From positions 1 to 64,000 of the forward strand of contig QLIY01000639.1 of NCBI GenBank assembly GCA_003260075.1: a stretch of DNA of 64,000 nt, written 5' to 3'. The translations under genes and the position numbers were made by a program. The notes below the pieces were generated by a model. That model did not search any database, was not told where the DNA came from, and worked only from the letters and a program-made list of their open reading frames with translations. Numbering within the stretch: the stretch's first letter is position 1; each line of letters opens with the position of its first letter. Shown here piece by piece: positions 55,601 through 64,000 of this stretch. The stretch comes from Phallusia mammillata. Taxonomy: Eukaryota > Chordata > Ascidiacea > Phlebobranchia > Ascidiidae.

Positions 55601-58600
55601 CTTATGAATGCACTCAAAAATAGGTTTGATTGAGATATTGTTATTAAAAAAAATAAAAATATAGTTAAATGTCCTTACCCTTGTCACCAAAGGACAAGCG
55701 TTGTCCATCAACTGTGCAAACAGAAAATGATAAGTTTGAGCTGTCACTCTGTTTTTGACGACGCATCATCACATTATAACTGGAACATGGTTCAACGGAT
55801 TTTGATGGCTCCACTTTCTACAAGTAAGATAGGCAAGGTATTAAAATTGGTGTAAATTAAAAATCATCTAGTATGTTATTTTGTTTGTTTTATTGTATCC
55901 TTAGTGGGGCAGACAGTGCCTGACAATGAGTCTGCCATATAGCTTTAATTTGTCGCTGTTGAATCATTGTTTGAAAACACGTTTTTTAAGTTAAAGAGTT
56001 GGTCACTTTAATTCAGTCCAACCAAGTGGGTTCCACTGGGTTTGAGCAATGTCACCTATTTTTTTCTTGGGGAAACACAAGTAGCAGGGACAGGATTAGA
56101 GCCCACAACCTTATGAACACACTTTAGTAGCACAAACACTCAGCTGTCATGTTAAACTTGTCCAACACTGTTTGTCTGTCTGTTGAAAACCACTGCTTTG
56201 GTGTTTAGACTTAGTCAAGACTAAGAATAGAAATGTCTTACTAATTCATCCAGCAACACTTTGACGACTTCGAATATTCTTTCCATTCGAAGTTTGAAGA
56301 TACTGAATCCTGGCACAGAAAGTTGGCTAAGTAAAATGCTTCTGATGAATTTGAATGATGGTTCACATGTTCTGTGACAAAATACAAAGCTTTAAAACTA
56401 TTTTATGTTGTCTGTTACTGCTAAAAAAATAGAAAGATGAACCGGTAATATCATATATCACAAAATCATAGCTATATTTGATATTATAAAAAAATTTGAA
56501 AAAACAGTAAAGTAGCACAAAAATTATTTGTTTAATTTGAAACCTGTTACAAATTTTTTTTTATCTGAGAATTTTTTCAGAAACAAAAGTACATTCTTCC
56601 TCATCAAATCCTCTTATTTTGGGTATCGCCATAACCTGACATTTTTACAAAATTATAAAGCCACTGTACCTTGAAAAAACATCAAAAGTTAGTGCAGTAT
56701 CAGATCCTTGTGGTTCCACTTCAATCTTTCGAAACGATTCCTTTAACCTTGGATCAGATAAGCAAATTCCTTTGCTTTCAATAAGATCAAATAGGTCCTT
56801 GATCTTGGCAAAAGTCTTTTCCTTGCTCGTGACACTAGACAATGTGATTTGATACAACCTTTTCATCCCAGAATGTAATGCTGCTTTGTCTTCCATTTCT
56901 TTTTTGTTTTTATCTTTAGAGAAGAGCGGTATTTCTTGGCATTTAAAAGCATTGCGGTCCAACGAGAGTGTTTTGTCCTTGGGTGACACAAACTCAAATT
57001 TAAAAGGTTCAGAGTCCTCGTTGGTAAGTATGCTGCTCCCAGACTGAGAGTCAGCTTCAGGTGAAGTTGGTAAATCATCTTCATTGTGGATGGGATCCGA
57101 TGTCTCAATTGTTTCATTAAATTCTGCCTCTTCATTGACTTTAGAAATTTCACTGTGCAAACCATTGTGTGAGCTACCGTTTTTCAGTTCAAATCCAATA
57201 CTATCATTGCCATTTACATCCGAGTTTAAACCAAATTGTTTCAAATTTGTGTCATCTGTTTTTGAAATCAGATCCAGATTTTGATGTGTCACATTATTTT
57301 GCGGCATCTTCCTGAAATCCTCTGAATTTGCCGATTTTACAACTGGCGTCGAAATAACACCTGAGTTTAATGATGATGTAATAGTGATATCATTCGCTGG
57401 ATCACTGTTAGTTGTCGAATTGTTAGCAGCGCTGTCTTGATTTGTGTTGTGGTTCCCAGATGTATTTATATCGACATCAGCAGAACCAGTACCACAATCT
57501 GTTGAATCATTACTAAGTGTATTAGCTTCCATTTCATCATATCTGTCACTTGTTTTAGCACCTTGAGAAGAGGGTTTGTCACCTTCGATAGGGTCAGAAT
57601 CGGTGTTGTTTTGTTTTTCAATAGCCATGCCTTTTTCTGTGTGCACATTGCAATCAGAAACATTAGCATTAACTTTGACATTTTTTTGGAAACTATTACT
57701 GGTTTCTGGAAATGCTTTATCATCTGCTGTTACACAGTTTGTGTTTAGTTTCTCTTTGTTAATAGGTGGGTCACAAGAAATATGGTGGTTCCCATTTTCT
57801 TTGACAGTAACCGTTTTTGAAGGTTGAGTAACATCAGAATGGTTAATTTCGTTGGTAGACGAATTTGAAACATCATTGTCCTGGCTTTTGTTTAAATGTT
57901 CATGGTTGTTTTCTTGAGCTGATACAGAAACACCGTTTTTAATCTCTTGCCCATTGTCTTTATTTTGCAAGGTCGCATCGACAGTTTCCAAGGTCGCGGT
58001 GTTTTCATGGCAACAGTCACCGCCCTCAATGACGTCATCACTCTCAATGATGTCACCACCAGGGTTAACGTCATTGTCTAAGTTGAGTTTAGACAGGTCA
58101 AGAAAGGTGTCGTAACGGGCGTCCTTCGTAACATCGCTGCCGTTAGGGTGGTTGCCCCCCCCCCTGCCCATTGTCTTTATTTTGCAAGGTCGCATCGACA
58201 GTTTCCAAGGTCACGGTGTTTTCGTTACAACCGTCGACCTCAATGACGTCACCACCCTTAATGAAGTCATCACTAGGGTTTACGTCATTGTCTAAGTTAA
58301 GCTTGGAAAGGTCAAGAAAGGTGTCGTACCGAGTGTCCTTCGTAACATCGCTGCCATTAGGGTGATTTGCATCTTCTGCAAGTAAACAAAACAATCCTGT
58401 GATTAAAACTTGAGGGTAGAATTATCGGGCCCTTATTGGCATAGTGCAAAACATCCATCAATTTGTTAGAGTATTTTAACGTTTTTATAAGTACAGTGTA
58501 TTAAATTTTTCGACTGACTAAATTTCCGAACTTAGAGCTAAACAAAACATTTTTTAATATGAGTCCGATTTTTTGAGGTTCTGTAGGTATTGTAATATAA

Positions 58601-61600
58601 TAAGTTACTGTTTGTGTAAATAGGAACCATAACTTTTTATCAAAACCATGAAACGAACCGCCGTTAAAAACTAAAAACGAATAAAATTGGTCAAAAACTC
58701 TTCTGGGAAACGTTTAAAGGCACTTTAAAGACAAATTAAGTTTGACAAAAAAATGGCAAAGCAGCAAATACCAAAGACACTGTTTGCGCAATTAACAGTG
58801 CAGGACACAAGTTTTCTCTCGACGTTTACTTCAAACAGCGGGTAATTTACAGTCCATTACCAAAAATCGCACATCGATCGTGTTTAAATATAGCACGGGC
58901 CTTCAAAAGCGTTAAATAGCCTCTGTAGATTTGGTAAAGTCAACACCAAGGAGTTAAAACGGACTTCAGTATGTACAAGCGTCAAACCAGGTCTGTCGCT
59001 CAGTGAAGTCGAAAATACACAAGTCGGAAAGGGCAGGGTCTTCCAACCCGATGCAAATCATATTACCGGTCGTTTATTTCTGTATTCGGTCGCTTACGAA
59101 ACACCAATGTAATTATTTCTTAGCTTAGCGGCATAGTTCAAACGGAAAACATAATAAAGGAAAATAAAGGAAATCAAATTGACATCATAAACTTGGGACG
59201 AGTAAAAAACAGAAACTGGTTTGATTGTTTAAACTGTTAAGTGTTAGAAGGCAATACACAACAAATTAAAGCATTTTTTCCCCTTGTTTGCGTTTGACGA
59301 TTTTTATACATTTAAGATACAAAAAAAAACTTTTTTTAATGGTTAGTTACACTTAATTAGCGTTTTTGCAGAGAATTGGAAAATTAGCAATACTACACCT
59401 AGGCCTGAAAGGAGCTGGATCCAAAATAAAGTTGCAATTAAGCTTGCAGATAAAGAATACATTCCATTGCAGTCGTTTAAACAATCGCTATTGTGACGTG
59501 TTAAATGAGCTTGAAGTGTGGCTTTAAAGCATGTTTAATAAATATAAATACATAGCGAGCACGACTTAAGCGGTCAAAACTAATGTAAAGCATGGTTTAG
59601 ACTTATTTGACACCTTGCCTAAAGGTTTATTGTGAAAAATATGTAAAGTTAAATGTTAGCCAAAAAAGTATTTTAAACAACCTTTTTGTCAGTTTTGTTC
59701 AAAAACAAAAGTTCTAAAATAAAACGTTTTTAAACGGGTGCAACTGATGTGGCCTTCATATCACTGATGATGGCATGGTCTCCGAAGACAAAAAGAAAAA
59801 AGGAAATGTATAAAGTGGTTAAGTAACCTTTCCACGTTCAAACAAACTAGGAATCAAAGGACACACAACTTATAGAGATGACCAACATGTCGCATTCGTA
59901 ATTACAATTAAATGCCAAGCCTATGTCTGTTGTCATTGGAGACGAATGAATGCCCCGAGGCAAGATTTATTGAAGTTTAAGTTTGTTTTGATTAGATAAG
60001 GGAAGATTAAGTTTCAAATTCACTGTCCTAAACGTCATCTATAGCTATTCACACACAAATTTTTCGATTTATTGAGAAATAAACGGCTCAAATAGACGCA
60101 AAAAGCGACACGCGTTATTATTCAAACGTTTCGGCAAATGCTCATCTCATCATCAGTAATATCACGGTTATTTTCTTTATTAAACTTATAAACAGGTCCG
60201 TGTATAGGGGTACAAATTATTCGGTTTCTGTATACAGGCTTAAGTAGCTATTGTCAATCCAGTGTAACATTGACATATCTTTGGGGTAAATATAAGGAGT
60301 TATATGTATTGAAATTCCATAAAAAATAGAAAAAATCCGCATAGTCATGCAAACACGCTACAAAGCAGTGGTTCTTAACCTTTTTTCCTTGCTGCAGCCC
60401 TTTCAAATCACCAACCAATTTTCGCCCCCCTTCTGTAATTGCTTGATAAATAGACCTAACCAACCCTAATGATTTGGCATCCCCGCAACCCCTATAAACA
60501 GTTCTCGTGCACCCCTGGTTAAGAACCCCTGCTATAAACATACTGTTATTATGCTCAGTACTGACAAGTAACGTAACTAATTTTCGAAAATTGCCAAGGG
60601 GTGAAACGAAACAAAAGGCTTTGGACCTTTTGGACTAAAGCAATTCCAACAGAATTGAAAATTTGAAATATTAAATGCATGGCAAATTAGAGTTATCTAA
60701 AACCTATCGCGACGGGCGGTTTTACATTAAACAATTTTTCGATGAAGTTATAACAAATGTCAATATATTTGACACTTCTACTCATCAAGTAATACTTTGA
60801 ACGCTTACCTTTCATTTCGGTTTTGACAAATAAGGTACAAAAACACTGATAGTTGTTTTCTGTTTTGAGAATGCTTGCCTCGATCAAAGCGAAGGCCAAA
60901 GAATTCAAAATTTAATTTCAATTCGCGTATAAAATTGAATTATTCTGGACGACTCCTGACAAAGCATATCATTAATCATTAAAAAAGGGGATCTTTTTGA
61001 TCACACCTTAGCTCGGTTACATACATTTGAATAGGATTCTGCAAAGAATTTCACAAAACGTAAAGTCAGCATTTAGAACATGGCTCTATAGTTATAAAGC
61101 GGCAATTGAGAAAGGCGTTTTCTTCAAAAGTCGCATTAGCCAACAGTTGAATTGCAACACAAAATATATTGACTGCATAAGGTTGCATAAGCCCAACAGG
61201 TGAAAAACAACAGACAAAAGGCGTTATGTATTGATTTTTTAAATCGAACTCTTTCACTGTGCGTTTAAACGGACATTTTCTACAAAATACAATTTTGAAA
61301 GAGGATGGCTTTTCAGTAACCGTTACTTGTGTGAAAATGTGAACAATGTGGGGTCTGTTTTTGAGTCGATGACCTGTTATTTCCTTTTGACACGTGCGTT
61401 ACGCACTACTGGGCACGCAAAATGCAGGCAATTTAGCCCCTGAAGTGATGTAGGACATTTGTATCATTGCGAAACTAAACTGTGTACCAATTTTACTTAG
61501 CTATGGGGTGAGAGGTAAGTCTATTGGTGACGAAATACGTAATGGCAACGCATAGTGTCCTATAACAACGTATTACTAAGCTACCAGTACGGAGCTACTG

Positions 61601-61884
61601 TCATTACAAAGAAACATGCTACATTAGGATTTCTTCAGCTTGTTTGTTTCACCACCAACTTTACTATCGCTAAAATGTTCTAAAATTAAGAAGCATTTTT
61701 TCCTTTAAGCATAAACAAATGTATTGCATTACTTAAACGCGCACTAACTACCGATTTTTTCAAACTGTCGACCCTTACGGATTAATAAACCTGGCTTTAG
61801 ACATAAAACTACACCCGTTGTCCACTACGTATGAAGTACGTTACCTTCACTGGACGACCGCAATTTATCACCGCCGTTTTCCAT
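52663..61884 (-). CDS. GLS-like: glutaminase-domain protein, predicted pseudoenzyme
   Basis: Exons in transcript order: 61845-61884 (tentative), 58375-56670, 56371-56242, 55817-55679, 55410-55292, 54672-54497, 54103-53898, 53395-53304, 53160-53026, 52740-52663. The last nine hold together by phase; the intron after 53026 has a GC donor (AAG|GCAAGT). About 490 residues of Asn/Ser/Asp/Thr-rich low-complexity sequence precede the EF-hand-like glutaminase N-domain (SKGICLSDPRLKESF) and the full glutaminase fold: SVCTVDGQRLSFGD, YVGSEAKP, AYYL, LEFYLQSVS, AATLANKGRCPLT, IVPGVLGLTCF, ending KRRK without the ankyrin repeats of vertebrate GLS. Compared with human GLS, Ser286 and Tyr414 remain, but Gln285, Lys289, Asn335, Glu381, Asn388 and Tyr466 align with Asn, Ser, Lys, Arg, Glu and Lys. 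Glutamine hydrolysis is therefore unlikely. The large exon contains a C run (58155-58164) between two allelic copies of its start. The first exon is inferred from a matching phase only. Confidence 0.82.
53464..53775. repeat. three tandem units of about 115 bp
   Basis: Units start near 53464, 53577 and 53692, each with ACACAAGCTTCCTTAG-type, CACTGAGGACCAATA-type and CAACATTA-type blocks followed by CACACTGT and AGTTTATG. Diverged from each other by roughly one base in six; in the intron between the LANKGRCPLT and DNLVID exons. Confidence 0.7.
56025..56165 (-). repeat. tRNA-derived SINE, inverted copy
   Basis: Shares the B-box complement (GGATTAGAGCC at 56094-56104) and the GGTTTGAGCAATGTCACCTA tail with the SINE at 52193. 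Intron of the glutaminase-like gene. Confidence 0.5.
58155..58375 (-). repeat. allelic second copy of the first large exon start
   Basis: Codes for the same residues as about 57945-58154 (HPNGSDVTKD ... TLQNKDNGQ) but differs at about ten residues in the middle. Separated by ten C. This means only one of the two copies belongs in the protein. Confidence 0.65.
58376..61844. other. long intron or 5' flank of the glutaminase-like gene
   Basis: No coding exon recognised. Contains fold-back repeat blocks at 59735-59790 and 60078-60215 and the hAT-like element 60366-60531. The rest shows nothing. Confidence 0.55.
60366..60531. mobile_element. hAT-like short element
   Basis: Ends CAGTGGTTCTTAACC and GGTTAAGAACCCCTG; flanks CTACAAAG and CTATAAAC (6 of 8). 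Inverted relative of 7198-7435 and 63294-63461. Confidence 0.7.
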
Positions 61885-62092
61885 CCTTCCGCCGGTTTGC
61901 CCTTCTATGACGTCACTGACGTAATCACGTGACCTCGCCCACGTCACTTGCCGGTGTCGGTGCGTCGCATTTTGTCGGAACGGCCGCGGAGTCAAGAAAC
62001 AGTCTCGGTTGCGGTTTATTCCCAGAGTCAAAATTCTCGCTTCCGTCAATACTGGCTCCCTCGCGCTCACTGAGCCGTTACCTCTAACCTTT

Positions 62093-62133
<41 letters not shown>

Positions 62134-62340
62134 AGCGAACAGCTGCCGTTGCCTTTCTTCCACGCGCTCTCTCGTTCGCCCTTTTTCCAAGCGAACATGC
62201 CGCTGCTCTCTCGTTTTTTGTTCAAGGCCAATTTCGTCCGCAACACTTTGGGCTTTGCTATGACGGCTTTTGCGTCATCATCACTCAGTGTGACGTCACA
62301 AGGACGTTGTTTCGAAGAGTCTGAAATCCATTGCTAAAAA
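61885..62340 (-). promoter_or_regulatory. GC-rich, CRE-rich putative promoter of the glutaminase-like gene
   Basis: Contrasts with the AT-rich surroundings. Contains TGACGTCA-type CRE sites (61908-61915 and around 62290) and a CACGTG E-box (61926-61931). A minus-strand frame is open through it up to a 38-C run (62095-62132), so part may be 5' UTR or extra coding sequence; the run is probably a gap and prevents a decision. Confidence 0.45.
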
Positions 62341-64000
62341 TAAAACGCTTTTGATCAAAATTATTTCCCTTTTACAACGAAAATCACAACAAAATATGCC
62401 TGTAGCATAAAAACACAAAACTGTACTAAAACAGTTTGCGTGTTCATTTCTTTAATTATTCATTTTCGGTTTCTGGCGCCAATTCAACCAAACATGCAAA
62501 TTTAATTCAGGCACTTGAACTTTCACTGTGTTTAGAAGGGAGCCCCACAGATTTAATTTATAGCAGTAAGAAATCTGTTTCCCTAAAACAACACTAAAAA
62601 CTGTAACTGGTAAACATATTTAGGGGCTTCTGAACCGAGGGCAATTTAACCTTCAGCACGGAAAATTAAAATCACCAATAAGGAAATTTATAAGCGAGGT
62701 ACACAAAACACAACCGATTAAGCAATAAATATGGTCATGAACTACTGCTGTTTAACCAATGTAAATTAATGAAAATGATCCCCCCCCCCCAGTAAGAAAT
62801 CTGTTTCCCTAAAACAACACTAAAAACTGTAACTGGTGAACATCTTTGGGGGCTTCTGACCCGAGGGCAATTTAACCTTCAGGATAGGAAATTTAAATCA
62901 CCAATAAGCTAATTTTATAAGCGAGGTACACAAAACACAACCGATTAAGCAATAAAGATGGTCATCAACTACTGCTGTTTAACCAATGTAAATTAATGAA
63001 AATGAAAACTCGTATTCCAAAAACAAACTATGGAACACAATATACGGATCTGTTCATAAGTTTAATGGTGAAAATAACAGCCCTTTTCACGTCTATATGG
63101 GCCGTTATTTTCACCATTACAAACAAACTAATTCGTGTAAAACCAGTTTTTCTTCGAGTTTTTCCAAATGATAGCGCCGGTTCCCTATTCGAATAGAATG
63201 TAATAAAACCCCAAAACTTCCCTCAGCTTGAACAAAGAATATGACCGCAAGTATTAACGATCTAAGAGTGTCTATGTTAAGCAGTATATATACCAGGGGT
63301 TCTTAACCAGGGGTGCGAGAACTGTTCCTAGGGAGTGCGGGGGATGCTGAATCATTAAGGTTGGTTAGGTCTATTCTATTTAAGCAATTACAGTAGGGGG
63401 AGCGAAAATTGGTTGCTGATTTGAAAGGGGTGCAGCAAGGAAAAAATGTTAAGAACCACTGATCTATACCTTCTCAACAGACAATTTGTTCACTAACGAA
63501 CCCTGCTTGACGAAGTAAATTACTGAATATTCAAGCACGTTTTCAAGAAACAAACTCACATAGTGTATAAACTTAAGAAAAACACATATTTGTGTAGAAC
63601 CAATATGAAAGTTTTCTAATGGTTGCTTGCGAGCACAAACACGATAAAGCACATTATCCTGTGTTGCGTAGGTTCGGTTTTAATGATTTTTTAATTGCCC
63701 ACTTTAAAATCCTGTCTGAGCTGGGTTTAAACATGTTTTGTAAAACTCTGAAACAAGCCTGTCGCGACTGACTAAACGAAACGTGCACATCAAAATATTC
63801 CATCCCTAATCCAGTTTGGTAAAGTGCTAAAATACAAAACTTCGCGCTATATCGAACAATTCTTTACGGTTTGACAAGCGTTAATCAAGGGTAAAAAATC
63901 ATCACACACACTTTATTTTCTGAGGCAAGGTAAAAATGTATCATACATCAGCCGGTTCGCACCTGTTCTATAGAAACGAAATTGTATGAGATCAGCAAAC
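62341..64000. other. no gene seen; allelic overlap and repeats
   Basis: About 62560-62779 is repeated at 62791-63004 around the C run 62780-62790. A fold-back GGTGAAAATAACAGCCC block is at 63064-63120 and an hAT-like element at 63294-63461. The last 55 bases are the end of a CAGTGGTGGGATTCAGC-type element. Confidence 0.6.
63294..63461. mobile_element. hAT-like short element
   Basis: Ends CAGGGGTTCTTAACC and TTAAGAACCACTG; flanks ATATATAC and ATCTATAC (7 of 8). Same family as 7198-7435, without a G run, so it shows the true middle sequence. Confidence 0.75.

Larger units (their letters stand above)
47249..62790. other. series of six pure C runs (filled scaffold gaps)
   Basis: Runs at 47249-47260, 47678-47688, 48288-48297, 58155-58164, 62095-62132 and 62780-62790. 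Same behaviour as the G runs further left, but with the complementary base, as expected if this part of the scaffold was reverse-complemented after the gaps were filled. Confidence 0.75.

Noticed and set aside
56645..56669. Extension of the large glutaminase-like exon to the in-frame stop after FSRYSGFIIL
   Set aside because: A GT donor at 56669 and the matching phase of the next exon (TCEPSFKF) show that this is intron read-through.

Overview
The window is AT-rich animal nuclear DNA. Genes are split by short introns with clean GT-AG borders (one GC-AG), and the spaces between are full of small DNA transposons and tRNA-derived SINEs. Protein similarities (judged from memory) are to deuterostome families. 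Heavy heterozygosity and compact genes suggest a marine invertebrate, most likely an ascidian tunicate; the species is an inference, not a result.

Layout, left to right: (1) 1195-12671, minus: 5' part of an ABCB1/P-glycoprotein-type transporter (11 exons; the 3' part lies beyond the left edge). (2) 16722-41215, minus: three tandem ten-exon cathepsin A (S10 serine carboxypeptidase) genes, called here A (16722-24304), B (24848-30971) and C (32169-41215). A and C look like normal enzymes. B keeps Ser-Asp-His but has lost all three residues that hold the substrate C-terminal carboxylate. (3) 43122-45988, plus: ASNSD1-type asparagine-synthetase-domain protein. (4) 48003-50121, minus, and 50757-51562, plus: divergent pair encoding ATP synthase subunit f and the LYR protein LYRM4/ISD11. 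(5) 52663 to about 61884, minus: a glutaminase-fold protein with a long low-complexity N-terminal region and most catalytic residues replaced, so probably a pseudoenzyme. ATP synthase f, LYRM4 and the glutaminase-like gene are neighbours with mitochondrial family ties; cathepsin A is lysosomal.

Mobile DNA: hAT-like short elements with 8-bp target duplications (including one nested in another and a third inserted into the target site of the first), a 1.25-kb element with TAA duplications, two tRNA-derived SINE families, and a 162-bp insertion flanked by a 12-bp direct repeat that ends in a complete hammerhead ribozyme.

Assembly warning: 32 pure G or C runs occur, most of exactly 10 bases, and most short ones separate two slightly different copies of the same sequence. 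They behave as filled scaffold gaps between unmerged allelic contig ends, not as biology. Apparent partial exon duplications beside them should not be counted. Runs are all G up to 33.6 kb and all C from 47.2 kb, which hints at a join of opposite-strand pieces in between.
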